From contig NC_134367.1 of assembly GCF_035582795.1 (NCBI RefSeq), positions 45,349,062-45,413,061 of the forward strand: a stretch of DNA of 64,000 nt, written 5' to 3'. Position numbers and translations under genes: made by a program. The notes under the pieces were generated by a model, which saw nothing but the letters and a program-made list of their open reading frames with translations, was not told where the DNA came from and ran no database searches. Position 1 is the stretch's first letter. Every line of letters starts with the position of its first letter. The DNA comes from Mycteria americana. Its lineage: Eukaryota > Chordata > Aves > Ciconiiformes > Ciconiidae. Below, piece by piece: positions 1-13,500 of this stretch.

Positions 1-3000
1 CCATCTGGCTGCAGAAAGCTAAATTCCCAAACCATATCCTCCTGTACACCGGAAATAGGCTCAAAAACATTTATATTTTAAACAGCACACAGTCATCATG
101 ATTAGTGAGCATATAAATGAATCTGGAAAGGCAATAATGTTCTTAACACACATGCAAACTCTCCCTGCTCTAGCTTGAATAAGTGATTCACATACTGAGA
201 ATGGCATACAGGCTTTTCAACTTCTAGGTGTTACAACAGCATCTCTTTCCTGACACTGCAGTCCTAAGCAAAGCTGCTGAAGATCTAAGTCCTGGCTCTG
301 AGAGGAAGAGATCTTGTATATCATATTCCACCAAGAGTTTCGGAAATGAAAACGTTTCTCTCATCTTTGTTCCACCATGCCCAGCTGAAGGAGCCTTCAG
401 AACTGCACAAGGTCAGTTCTCTTAAAACTTTTCTAAGAGAAGTAATTTGAAAGACCTGGGATGCAATGCTACCAATGGCAGCCAGAAAAACCCTATGAAA
501 ATTAATCACACTACAAAGTAGAGCCACTTGTCTTAAAAATACTTACTCTTCAGGTTTTTGCATTGAAAACTATAAATATCATCTGTACAAAGTAAAATAA
601 AAATCCAGTCCCCAACAGCAACACTTAAACATTGTTAAGAGCATAAAAATCGCAAATCCAAAATATTCAGGAAAGCCGATTCAGAGATTGGAGTGTAACT
701 AGCAATTCCCCAATGCCACAGCCAAGCTAAGATGCAACTGGATAACATCAAGCCTTCTACCACCAGGATGAACGGATACAACTTAAAATGGCAGAATGCA
801 TCTTAACCGTATGCCATTTTGCCTGAATTTGGAAACTCCAATCTGGCAAAGGAAATTCAGTTCTTATCTAACAGGCAAATTAATCAGTTATGTAGAGCGG
901 AACAACTTCCTCATTGCCTACATCTCACAAAGACCCATCAACAGCAAGCCAGTCTTTAATCCACAGAATGATTTTGCCATGCAGTCAACCATTTCAGTGA
1001 TAAACCTGCATAGCTTTGCCTGACTACTGTACAGTGGTGGCATAGAAGTCCATACTGCCTGACCTGCTGACAGAACTGAAGAGAGATTTGAGCTTTCAGA
1101 AATCAGGAGTCTCCTCAGGTGAGGAACTGAGTGGTGTTTCTCACTGCTATTCATTGGCTAGCATCCCTCTAGGAAGTACTAAATACAGTAGCATTTACTC
1201 TAGACACCTGATGCTTCCCTCAAACAAGTCCCACCTGACTGTTGACTACAACCAACATTTCTCAGATGCTTTAGTGGTGGTTGGTTCCAAGAAAGAAGCA
1301 GGCTGACCATATCAGACAGAAGCAATGACAGTTCTTCGTGTCTTTTCTCCCAGGTGAGGGAAGAAATAGGTCAAATTCACAAACACTAGTCTAAAATCAC
1401 TTATATGTTCAATCATATATATATTATATGAGTGACCACAGCAAGTTCTCAGGAAACAGGCTGTTAATCAACTGATACATACAGTTGATTACATAAATTT
1501 TGGAAAACATTTTCAAAGACCGAGTTTAATCTTTTTCGCAATGTAGATGACAGCTCTCTGAAATACTTAGAACACAGTGGTGTTGCAGTCCCCAGACTGG
1601 CTGCGTAGTGAATTGGATAGGGTTTTTGGCAATGTCTGGCAACTTTAGTAAGTGCTCATCAATATGAAGCCTCAACTTAAGACCTTAAGGAAGTCTGTTT
1701 CCTTATTAGCATCTGGTTTTCCTCACAGACACATTTTCTTCCTACTAGGGCTGAGACTGATCTCACCTAATTTCAACACAGCTTTGAAGTAATCACATAA
1801 GCTTAGTCAGCAGTCAAACAGAACATGCATTTCTGGAAAGCAAATTTATCTAAACCGTTTCAGATATCTATTTTAATTATCTTATTTCTTATGAACTCCA
1901 TACCTCTATGTGCCTACATCGGTATGCATACATCCATACTCCCTGAACAACTGATTCAGATGTATGCTTCTATAGAAGAGCTGCATAATGCTTAATAGGT
2001 GCATTCCACAATTCTGTAGTTTCAGAAAACTACAGAAATTGCCCTGTTAACAGCTCACACCAGCCTACCCCAGGAGTGATCCACTAGGCCCCCCCTTCCC
2101 AGAGTTAGGATGCTGGGATCCTCAGCGTGCTCTGGAGCTTGCCAGGAGCCACAAAACACCATAACGGAATCAAGATCATCCGTCTTCCTCATCGTTTTAG
2201 AAGTGCAAAATCTTGGAAGAACACCGAAGTGACTGATCAGTCCCTGAGCCAATGCCTAATTCGTATTCATTTATACTGTCATCAAGAAATTAAGAATCTG
2301 GTTAATTATTTGAATAGCTGCACACCCAGGAACAGAGATAGACTTTGAAAACAGTGGAGAAACCAGGGAGAACAGGGGACTATTACATTTTCAGCCTTGC
2401 TGATAATAGCTCAAAGTGTATCACCATACAGCCAGTGTACCGTGGAGACGCTTTTTCAAGTCTATTATTTGTGGTGGCCTTGAAAACACACATTTAATCC
2501 AGTTCATTTGGATCTAGCAGTTTAACAGCAGAAGTGCTATTACCTGAGTTTTCATGCTTTGATTTGATATTTCCAGAAAAGATGAATGCAGTCAGAACTT
2601 GCCTCTTATCTTAAAATGAAGGAAATGGGGAGGGAAAAGGCTCTTAATTTCAGTCAGCAAATGCACTCAGCCCTGTCTCTGTCATCGTAATAAATGCAAT
2701 GGAAATTTCTTATGGCAGATGCAGATGTCCCAATACCAGAAAAGCATAGTACAACCTCTCCCTGTTATAAATACTCTGAACATGCCTTTCTGAGTCAGTA
2801 TTAAATATTGCCAAATTTCTTTCAAATGTCACCTCCTTATCATAAATGACATACTTGGAACCTGAGCACATATGCTGAATGAATTCAGTAGTGAGAAAGA
2901 GGGAATTAACTTCTTGGCTCTACCAACTCATGAACCCTTCAAATCAGAAATAAGGTAAGAGGTAGGAGGCCACACTGCTACCCAGCTGATTTTGGTCAAA

Positions 3001-4899
3001 AAATAAACAGGTAGTTCCTCTCCAGGCTACACGTAATTTTTTCCAGAGTACCCAATACAAGCATACAAAGGTCTGGGGTACCAGTGTGCATGTGTGCATT
3101 TTTGAGAGAATGGAAGTGCAAATATAACACACATTCCTTCAATGTTTCATGGCATGTCTTCAGCTAGATGTGGGAAGTTTAGATTTTGGTTTGGAGATTT
3201 TTTTACTTTGTTTCTGAAAATCATTTTGGTAGTAAGAGGAAGCACAGGAAATTTGGGTACAAATACAGTTTGAAATCATTATCTGCACTTTGGAGTTTAT
3301 ATATGCAAAAACATATACACATACAGTCAGTGATACAAGAATCAAAATATCACTAATACATTATGTGCATGTATTTCTAAACACATCCACAAATATCATG
3401 TAGGACTCCAGAAAAATGTCTAGAGAGAATTCAGAAGTGACAACTGACAGAAGAGTCTAAATCAAAATGATCAAGTAATGAAAGGCTTGTTGGAGTATTA
3501 TCTACTGAAGATAAGAATTTAATCAACATATTATATGTGTTTTCAAATTACTTTTCAAGTCTTTGACAAAAAAGTCATCTCTTTTTCATAAGATCATACT
3601 CTCTTTTCTATCATTATACACAATGAACCTTGTACAATCCTTTGAAAGGGATAATTTTGTGAATTACACTACTGATGCAGAAAACTTGTAGCAATAACCA
3701 TTTCTAAGTAGTATCAGGTTTTGAAGTTCTAGCTAAGAGAGCTTTAGAAAGACAGGATTATTATTTTGCATAAAAAATACACGCTTTTTCTCCCCCTTTG
3801 TTGCAAAGTTTTCCCCTTGTGCCCAAAGCAACCCGAACTGAACACCTCTTCTTTGTGAACTTTTTCCTATCACTTTTCTTCCTTTTTCCTGTTTTTAAAA
3901 TGAGGAGATATCTTGCACAAAATAGTGAGGTAATGAAGATAGTTTAATGTTCCTGAAGAACTGAGATATTATAGGGATGAACACCACCACAGAAGAAACA
4001 CACATTAAAGTTAATTATTAAGCATTCAGAATGGTTGTAAATAAGGCACGTGACCATATATTGAATAATGACAAGAAAATAAAGGATGGCAAAGGTGCTC
4101 ACTAAGGGTTAACCTTGCCTAAATGTAGCTGTCCTAAAAGCCACATAGCAAGGCTAGAAGAGCCATTGAGACTTTCAGGATACAAAGCAGAGAGACACTG
4201 AGCAAGTAATTCAGCCATACACGGGATAAACCACTTTCTGGACAAGCTTATTTTTCTCCATTGACTGTACAAATGCCTGGAAGGCTAGTTGAGACTACCT
4301 CAGTGTCACCATAGTCCTCCACAGATTATTTTTAACAGATCCCTGAAAGGTAGCCTATTATCAGTGGGTTTACATTTGTTATGCAGGGGTCCATGCACCT
4401 AATGAGGTTGAAAAAAAATCATAGGACTAGATAGTTAGCTTCCAGAAGCTCAGACTGAAGACTTAGGTTTACCTCCTAAACCACAAGCATCCATTCACTG
4501 CACATAATGAGGCAGGCATCTGCTGGAAAATACAATGCATGACCATGTGGGAGAAAGAAAGGATAAATTTCAAACACCTCATCTGTTTCAAAAAGCAAGG
4601 CTAGCAAAAGATTTTTATTTTGCCCACATAAAAAAAAAGTAATTCAACTGATTTGATCAGCACGCTATTGAATAAGGCCTGCAAGACTGGCTGGAAGAGG
4701 ATTGTTTTTTATGTGTTTGGCAAAAGTTATATATATTCCTGACAGAAAGCGTGTTCTTAAGCATCTGAAAAAAATCTGTTGTTTTTAATGAGCACAAGAA
4801 CCAGATTCTTCTTGGAGGTTCACAGCAAAGGACAAGGGACAATGCACACAAACTACAGTATGGGTGACTTCAACTAGGCCTTAGGACAAAAAAAAAAAA
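1..4899. other. AT-rich non-coding sequence, possibly intron of the gene starting at the 9-10.5 kb island
   Basis: No coding exon, RNA gene or recognisable transposon was seen. Only short AT-rich simple sequence occurs, such as a TA run near 1416-1430. The open frames are short and show no family similarity. Confidence 0.5.
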
Positions 4900-5102
4900 A
4901 AATCATAGTGAGAGTGGTCAAACACTGGAACAGGTTACCCACAGAGGCTGCAGAATCTCCATCCTTTGGGATATTCAAAACTCAAGTGGATAGGATCCTG
5001 AGCAACCTCATCTAACTTTCAATCTGGCTCAGCGCTGAGCAGAGCGTTGGCCCTCGCGACCTCCTGAGGTCTCTTCCAGTTTCAATTATTCTGTAGTTCT
5101 AT
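4900..5102 (+). mobile_element. Old CR1 LINE 3' end fragment
   Basis: The segment preserves the end of CR1 ORF2 and its 3' UTR in degraded form. It contains the trace of the 'KHWNRL' block (gtggtcaaacactggaacagg), the 'gaatctccatcctttgg' block, then a 'cctgaggtctcttccagtttcaa' trace and an 'attctgtagttctatg' tail. It is clearly older than the copies at 27-29 kb and 53-57 kb. The CTGAGCAACCT segment suggests a different subfamily from those. An A run of about 15 bases sits immediately upstream. Confidence 0.8.
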
Positions 5103-8100
5103 GCTTCAGCCTCAGCCTACTTAGGCTACAACAGCAATTATTCCTGTTAAATCTGAGCGCTGGATCTGAAAGCCTGTTTCCCTTTTGCTTTCTTGACTTG
5201 ATCTGCTTGGCCAGCTGACCTGACCCATGCAACCAGAGGGCTGCAAACTAGATTAGGATAAAATATTCTCACTGGCCAACTAAAGTGACTAGCAACTAGA
5301 AATTATATATGAAATCAACCAAGAGAAGGATCTGGCAGAAAAACACAGGAAGCAGCTGGGCAACAAGATGGCCCAGAAGAAACAGGTCAGTAAGAGTAAA
5401 ATATTGCAGGGAAAACAACAGTAAAGTCACCAGACAGCACTGCCCTGTGGACAACAGAATGGAAACTAAGCCCCAAAGCTTCACCATCCTCCTTAAGTCA
5501 GCTATATCATATTACACAAAAATTATGATGTAACATGGGTCATTTCATAATCCATGTATAAAACATGCTATTTCCCTTTGTTGTCAATCCACGTATGGAT
5601 CACAGCCTACTCCTACAGCTCAGACTGTTACAGGCTGAACTGGCATTTAAAGGTTCTAACTCTGCTAAGGACATAGGAAGTGACCAAAGATATGCCGGAA
5701 AAAAAATACTCCTTTTGCTTCCACTTGCTTTAGGGATAAAAAAAAGGACTGGGAAAATTACACACCCAAAAACTATGTTGAAAGATGAATGCTATTAAGG
5801 TTTGAAAGTCAAGCCCTGAAGACTTGAAAAGTAGCAGATATAGAACTGCTACTGAACATAATTAAACACTATGACATAGGCTTTAACTACATGACTAAAT
5901 GCTACTTAACCGCACAGAATCCACCTTCCTTTAGAAGGCCCAGTGCTCACTAAGATGAACAATGTTCAAAATCTTCCTTTCTCCACAATTATTGTGTGTC
6001 ACCATGTCATATTTAATCAACACAATTCAAACCTTGCTTTAGTAACTCCAAGGAGGAGAAAATCAAGGAAGAGATGCAAAAATCATAACCAACCACTAAT
6101 TTTGGTTGCCCAATTTGAGATGCTAAGTGCTCTGAAAAAAATTGGATCCTAGATAATATAAAGCACAGCTCCCAAAGGCCGCATTATCACCACTTCAAAG
6201 CTTTAAATTTCCAAACACTTCTGTGCTTATGTGGTCTTAACAATATTCTTTTAAACACAGCTTGTGTATAATATACATCTAGATTGAGGTAAATTAGGTT
6301 ACAGTTATGCAAGAGATTTCTCTAAGTGCCATTTAAACTAGTGGGACTCCTCAGACACCTCAACATGTGCGTAAGTGTAAATACTTTACTGAATCAGTGC
6401 TTTTACACAGAGGCAGAAGAAAAGGATAGCTCACCTTTCTCCTAAAGTACACATTGAAGTGTCTGAACATTAAGATTTGTATTTTATGAGGGTTCATTCA
6501 AATGAAATCAACTGGAATTTCACCGAGACAAGCTGTTTGTTCGGGAAAGTACTTTAAAGCATTTACTAAGTCCCATCACATACATAAGGTTTAGGTAAGT
6601 ATCTAAGCATTATCCTCAACTGGAATGGAGGCACCTAAACAATGTTCCTACTGAAGTTCAAACTGCGCTGCTAGCTAGGTTAGCAAAGTAACAGCTGCCA
6701 GCAAACACAGAGAAAAAAAATACACTGTTCTATTAAAGTACTTTATATGTCTATCAGAGGCAGTGTGACCTGACAGATCACTTTTCAATCTGAGATTCTA
6801 CTTCTGGATCCTACAACTAGAATTCCTTAGATAAATAGTTACACTTCCTCTTGCCTCACTTTCTTTATTTGTAACAATTAAGTCTGGCATCCTTTAGAAT
6901 TGCTTTGAAATTTATGAGACTATTATGTGAGATTAACTACACGTATCAATACCCAAAAAGCAAGCACAGCGTAAAACACAATGCATACGCACCATTTCAT
7001 TATTGAACCAAACAGTGAGATACTGCAAAAATGTGAACCAAAACACATGATTACAGAATGTTATGAAGTACACAGGCTTTCTTCATAATTTCAGTGACAA
7101 AAAAAGACAGCAAGCATGGCAAGAGTCCACAATGATTTATTTTAAACATCTAGTCTAATAATTTTAACAGGCTAGGAATCTCTCCAGGCATCTAGAAGTA
7201 AATAATCTTCAGAGCATTTAAAAACATACTTGCTCTGCCCAACTTGCTACTTACAGAAAAATAATCAGGAAAGTAGCAAAACAGCAAGAGAACATAGGCC
7301 GTGGACGTGTTCACATCTAGCCATCAGGATTGTTTATGGACATGCACTGCTCTGGGAGCACATTTCCAAACAAGCTTTTCCCTGATCCTGCTCAGCCCTC
7401 CCTTATGGGCAAGTGGGAAAGTCACCAAGCCTTCACCTACTCCCTTTTCACCCACCTGCACAAGTGGAGAAAAAAGCAGCCCTGACAGTTCTAAGCAGCT
7501 GACTATGAAAAGCAGCATTTTATAGTGCCCGAGATCCTCGATGCAGGGAAATTAGATCACTATGATTAAGCACAGAGTTAAGAGAGGCTACTTACAGTGT
7601 TACTGATGGACTATGTCCACACTAGTAAATCAAGCAATGCCAGGAACCATTCCCAGGAAATGGAACTCATTCAGTCACACAGACCACTGAACTGCTACAG
7701 ATTGGTGCAGCATCCTTCTAACCCAGGTCAGCTACAGCTCTCTCATGCAATTCCTGGGCATGATTTCAGATTTAACAGAGGCCAGGGGCCAGCCCCAACC
7801 AGTAGCTTGTATTCAGCTACCCTTCTGGAAGGCAGGAGAGTTTAGCAGCATTGACAAGGGCTAATCCATGCCAGTTGGCTTCAGGATCAGAGAGAATGGT
7901 ATTGGGTACATTTAATTAACTGGTAGAGAAGTGGCTTTGTCTCCAGGCTTTGTCTGCTATTATTCTTAGAGGAAGACTTTAAAAGTGGCACATGCAATTA
8001 AGTATAGGAGCATAGCCTGATCAGCACCACCTGACAAAAGTAATCTACGCATTGTAGTATCCAAGAAGAAAATTAGAAATCAGTAGAGCTCATCTTGGCT

Positions 8101-9149
8101 TCTTCCCATTTCCTCTGAGCAGACAGACCTTGCATATCATCTACGAATATCCAGTCTCATTTCTCTTTCTCAGTTAAAAAAAAAAAAAAAGTTCTATACA
8201 TTTAACATGCGCTCTTACAGTAAGGCTACTCTCTCATAAATGAGTCATGCAAAATAGTGTCAGAAGCTGAGTTTCTGAGGGCTGATCATTTGGCAGTAAA
8301 TATTTCAAATGGAAGTTATTCAGAAATGATTATTCTTCTAATTACTAGTCATTACCAAATCTGCTTTTGTAGACCAAAAATATAATTACTAGTGAATCTA
8401 TTATGTTATCCTGGAAACACAGCTACAGCACTGTTGGCAAATACATTTTCACAATAGATAACTGCACAAAAATGACAGTAAAAATACATTTGAGAACTGA
8501 CAATACACAGCTATTCTGTGTTACCAATATTCTTTGAAATAGCTTTGCAATTTCAGATATCTAGAAATGGTCTATTGAAAACTGTCCCGTTCATAATGGG
8601 ATGCCTCTGCCGCCTTTGCTCTAACGCCAGAACGCAGAAGATGTCCCACAGAAAATGCATTGTGCAAAACCCATTTGCCACTGTTTAAGCATTCATGTTT
8701 TCAGTAAGGATAAACAATTTTATTTAACAATCTTCTTGGGCATGAATCCAATGTGCCAGCTATACCCAGCTCTGACCATTTAAAACGTGGATGTTACCTG
8801 TATCTTTATGGAAATCCACCGTTTTCTAGGAAAAGTGTTTTTACTGATTTACAAGGAAAACTTTATAATATGCTTTGTTATATGTATTGGCCTGCACTGG
8901 ATCATCTTACTTTTAAAAATCAAATACGAAGAAAACCATGTGGAACACCCAAATAAAAATTACATACTCGTTTAAAAAATACCAATTGTTTTTCATTTTC
9001 TTAAGTGAGGCACTTTTTTTTTTTCCAGGAGCGACTCCCCACATCAGGAACAACACGTACACCGTACCAGACACCGGCAGGTTCTCCCTGATCAAGAGTT
9101 TTGCACAATCAAGTGTCTGAAGAGCAGGTGACAGAAAGCAGCCCGGCTC
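5103..9149. other. AT-rich non-coding sequence
   Basis: No gene was recognised. It holds one possible MIR-like relic near 6.77-6.96 kb (listed separately) and a short A run at about 8176-8190. Open frames around 7.3-7.8 kb and 8.75-8.97 kb show no family similarity. Confidence 0.5.
6765..6960 (+). repeat. Possible MIR-like ancient SINE relic
   Basis: The order of a 'gtgtgacct...cac' block, a 'tgcctcactttctttatttgtaac' block and a 'ttgctttgaaatttatgaga' block resembles the core and 3' part of MIR-type SINEs. Divergence is high and the call rests on pattern memory only. Confidence 0.28.
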
Positions 9150-10500
9150 CCGTGCCCCTAACGAAGCGTCCCGCCTCGGGGAGGAAGGGGCGCCTCCACC
9201 CTCGGTGACCTGCGAGGCGGCATGCAGCTGGAGAGCTTCAAAGAGCGAGGCCAACTCACGGCGATGAAACCCAAGCCGGAAGCGCGGCCCCCACACACCG
9301 CCTCCTCACCCGGCCCCCGCCGCCGCCGGAGGAAACCCCCCACAGGCGCCCCGCGGCCCGACGGGCGGCCGTGCCCGAGAGCGCCGACCCGGGGCCGGCA
9401 GCGCTCCCACCCCCGGGCCCCGCTCTGCCCCCCGGGACGCGCCCGGCCGCCGTCTCCCCTCAGCAGCCGCGGAGCCCGCGCGCCGCTGACCGTTGCCCGC
9501 CAACGGCTCCGGCGGCGCCGCCGCTGGGAGAGGGGGCGCCCGGCCGCCCTGGGCCCGCGCAGCCTCCTCGGGGCGCCGATCCCCGAACCGGCCTAGCCCA
9601 CGGGCACGGCCGCGCGGGCGGGGGACGCGCCAGGACCCCTGCGGTCCCTCCGGGGCTGGAGAGCCCTCCCGGCCGTGGGACCCCGGCTGGGGGAACCGGC
9701 ATAACCGTGCGGGGCTCTCGGCGGTCCCCGCTACAACTCTACCCCCTCCTGCCGCCCAGACCACCGCCTCCCTCGGAGCAGGGGCAGCTGCAGCCCAGCC
9801 CCGCGGAACTGCCGCCGGCGGATCCAGCGCCGGCGGCGGCGCAACGCCTCTCCTCGCCTCGCCTCACCTCACGGCGTGGCCGGTGCCCTGCGGAGCCCAG
9901 CGCAGCACAAGCCCGGCCTGAGCCCATCCCTCCGGGAAGTTTCCTGCCATCACAGCGGCCGGGGAAAACAAAAGCTTCAAAGCCGGGTGCAGGAAGAGGA
10001 AGAAGGGCAGCGCAAGCAGAAAAGTGAGGGGCATTGCTCGCCCGCCGCACCGCTGCCCTCGGCTGCCGACCTCCCCCGAAGGGCAGCCCGCTCAGCGCCG
10101 CCTCCCCATTTGCTTCGGCGGCGGCTCTGCTGCACAGGCAGCGCCGCGGAACCGCCGGACCGAGGAGCAGGCAGGCGAGCCAGCGCCTCCCTCCCTCCCT
10201 CGCTCCCTGCCTGCCGGCAGCCTCTCCCCGCGGCCGCCCGTCCCGCTCGCCGCAGCGCCGCCGAACCTCACCCGCGCCGCGGCTCCGCCTCCCGGGGGCG
10301 CGCGCACGCTCCGGCCCAGCGGCTCCCGCCGCCCCCGTTGGCGGTGGGCGCTCCCCGGAGGAGCGGAGCCCGCACCTGGCCGGGCGGCTGCGCTGCGAGC
10401 CCTGTGGCCCGCACCTGCGGGCAGAGAGGCGGCTTAGGCTGGGCTTAGCTGCTCTGCAAGGCCCCCGCTCATTTCTCACCGCCAAGCGTCGAGCAGGCTG
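9150..10500. promoter_or_regulatory. CpG island, promoter of an adjacent gene (GPR63 by synteny)
   Basis: About 1.35 kb of very GC- and CpG-rich sequence stands between AT-rich flanks. On the minus strand there are several GTGAGG/GTGAGT donor-like sequences, for example near 9258, 9308, 9865 and 10267, as expected for alternative first exons. In mammals GPR63 lies on this side of NDUFAF4 in the same orientation and has a single coding exon behind non-coding 5' exons. Here that coding exon would lie left of position 1, since no receptor reading frame is present in the window. The promoter call is firm from composition; the gene name is inference. Long open frames in this stretch on both strands come from lack of stop codons in GC-rich DNA. 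Confidence 0.75.
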
Positions 10501-13500
10501 TGCCTGTAAAGTTAGAGACGCCTCTTAAAAATCCAGGTAAAAGAGATGCTGAAAGCAGGATTAACAAATGCAGAGGAGCTCCAAGCCTCCTGCTAGGCAG
10601 GGACATAAATATGACGTGCGCTGGTGGTATTGCAGTCCTCGCGTACGTAAAGGGAAAATTAATATAAAATATCCCTAAGAGTCGCTGTCTTGATTACATA
10701 GAGTTGTGCCAGCTGATTTTTAAGGACTAAGACAAGCCTTTACATCTCCTCATTACCCACATAGCTAACTCAGAAAGGAGGAAGATTTGCCAAATAGGAT
10801 ACAGTTGCGATGATAACGTCACACAGTATGTGGTATTGGCAGCCGTATCACCTCCAAACTGGGTGGCTACTGATGCTGAGAAGCGCAAGGCAATAGATCA
10901 TAATTTCAGGCCAAAGTCTATGTGGTTCAGGGTAGCTTATTGTGGTGTTAGCTAGTCGTTTTATTTTCATAATTAAAATACGTATTATTGGCAAGACTCA
11001 CTGTATCGTATTAAACGGGTGTACAAGGATGTAAATTGATAGGAAAACTCTATATTACAGAACTTGATGTCTGAACCAGGAAGAGTCTTTCATAATCCTT
11101 TTTGCTACTCAAACTGCATTTACCTGATTGCCAGCTAACAGGTCTCTACATCAGATCACAATGGCTCGCAGTGAACTCAGAATATGAGAGAAAAGAATAA
11201 GGAAGCTTCTCATTCTGCTAAATGGATCTCTTAAGCATGAAGCTGATGGGATGCCAGCAGAACGTTAGCAGCTACATCCACTCATACTGCTTTGACTTTT
11301 GAGAAGTACAACTCCTGACTGAGTTCAGCTGCCGTGCACCCACAAGGCTATGGTTGAGAACCGCAAGGCAAATCCAGAGAGGAAACAATTCTTTCTGGCT
11401 GCTTTAAAAATTCTTGACCAAGTAAAATTGTTTCTTTATTCTTACATCTTCTTTAACAAGTGGGTGTGAGCACTTTTTTGTTGTAATTTCCCATCAGAGG
11501 AAAATCACTGTTAAGTTCTACTGCTCATTTTGAGCATAGAAAGAAAAAAACTGTGGACTCTTATTTGTTCTCTGGGATGCACTCTGAACTCCTCCCACCT
11601 GAAATAAGCATAACTAACCAGTGAGAAACTGCCCCACTGGGGCTTCTGACTTGTTTTGCTGTGGTTGGCTAAAGTCTTTAAAGGCTTTTTGTAGCATAAG
11701 GGAGACATGATATATTGATTCAATTTGAAAATCCTCAGATATTATCACTGCACTCCATCTTGTGGAAGAGGCAACAACACATTTTAAAATGATCCTATAG
11801 TGGTTTTTTTGAGTAATTAAACCTAACAATGTCTGGTTCTTGCTGCCAAAGCAAGGAACTACATATAGCAGTGGATACAAGAAGTTGTTTAATTCTCAAT
11901 CTGCTTAATTGTACCCAATGGATTTGTGTAAATGTCCCTTGGTTTTAGGTACGAGCTTCACATCTTCTTTGTTTTGGAAAGGAGCTTTAGGAAAACATTC
12001 AAAGAGTCTAATTTGAAAAGAGAAACTAAAGCAGAAAGGAACCTGCTTTCTAGGTGAAGTTGCTGAGGAGTACCCCAGATTTGGGAGAGTCATCATAAGG
12101 CTGAAGAAGCAGCCAGGTGTGGTGATCTGTGGGGATATGTGGCTGGGGTAAAGACTCTGCTAAGCAGGATTGCTCTGTAGGGAACTGACTGGTTTGGGGT
12201 TTGTGGTTTGGTTTTTTTTGTTACCCCTATAGTAAGTACAATAATCTAGCTGTATCTGGGATCACTATTGGGGATCACTGTCACTGTATTGAGGATCACT
12301 ATCTGTCTTACCAAAAAACCCCAAACGATGAGGTTCTCTCTGCCCTTTCTGAAACTGCCTTTCGTGGCTTGTGACCTTTTTTCCCTTGATGTTCAGTGCT
12401 GCTTTGGGAAATCAGAATAGGCATTGAGGTGACAGCTATGAACCATAGCAAAGGCATATTCATACATACTTGTGTCTGGCCGGGTACAGAGAAAATTGAG
12501 AAACTTATCTGGATTCACAGCTATAGAAAGGTTAACCTTATAATAGTTGCCCTAGGACAAGCTTGAAGAGAAAGCCATTTAACTTTAATGAATAACTTAA
12601 AATACAAAGGGCTAGTTACAGCTGTTCCTTGGATGGAAGAAAAAAGGTTTTCTTGAGAAAAGACTGCAGAAAAGCTTAGTCATTCAGACCCAAAAAAGCA
12701 GGGAAAAACAGGTCTTGCGCAGGAAGAAGTTAGGAGAAAATTCTGTTGTACAAATGAGGATCCTCTGAATTACCTCACCCCAGAAGCAGGTTCCACAAGG
12801 AGGCTAAATTTAATTAGCAGATGTGAACTGTGCTTTCTTTTTTTTTTTTTCCATAACTCCCCCCTCTCTTGCAGTAGCAGTAATGTACGTGCCTGTCCTC
12901 GTGATGTGGTGTGGAACAGCAATGCTGAACGAAGTGCTGGCCTTTTTTGTTTCATTTGCCAGGGAGGGGCTTGGACAACATGATGGTCGACTTGCTGATT
13001 GCCGGTATGCTTTACTGCTCCAAACTGTGCTAAGTCCAGTAAGGTAGAATTAATCTGTTTTAAGTAATGCCTCAGTGCAAACAAGGCCTTCAAGGTGGAG
13101 TGTGTCTTTCTATTATAACAGTGGAGACAGGTCTCATTAATTCCTGAGATAACACTAAGGGCAGGGAATCTTTGTTGACTACCGTATTTGTTAGCCTTTT
13201 CCAGACTCCTTGGTCATTTTCCTAGAGCAATGACTCATCACTTCATCACTGCCCTGACTACATTAAATTGTTATTATTATTATTACAATATCAGTAACAT
13301 AATGCTTATGCTAATTCACTTTGTGTGTAACTGTCAGAATTCTTGAAAGTTATCAACTGAAAGCATCCTACGTGAGCATTTCAGCGTTATTTAGACTTTT
13401 CCTGATTATTCTATTCATATTTATGACATTTAACTCTGTTCAGTGATGATTTTCATACAGTACATGAAAACTCAGAGCAAGTGGTCAGGCCTTTTTTTGA

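Noticed and set aside
1-9149. GPR63 coding exon
   Set aside because: No long receptor-like frame with seven membrane segments exists anywhere in the window, so the coding exon is outside it if synteny holds.
9222-10528. Several open frames of 120-250 codons on both strands
   Set aside because: They lie wholly in a CpG island, overlap one another in all frames and have Ala/Arg/Pro/Gly-rich low-complexity translations. GC-rich DNA simply lacks stop codons.
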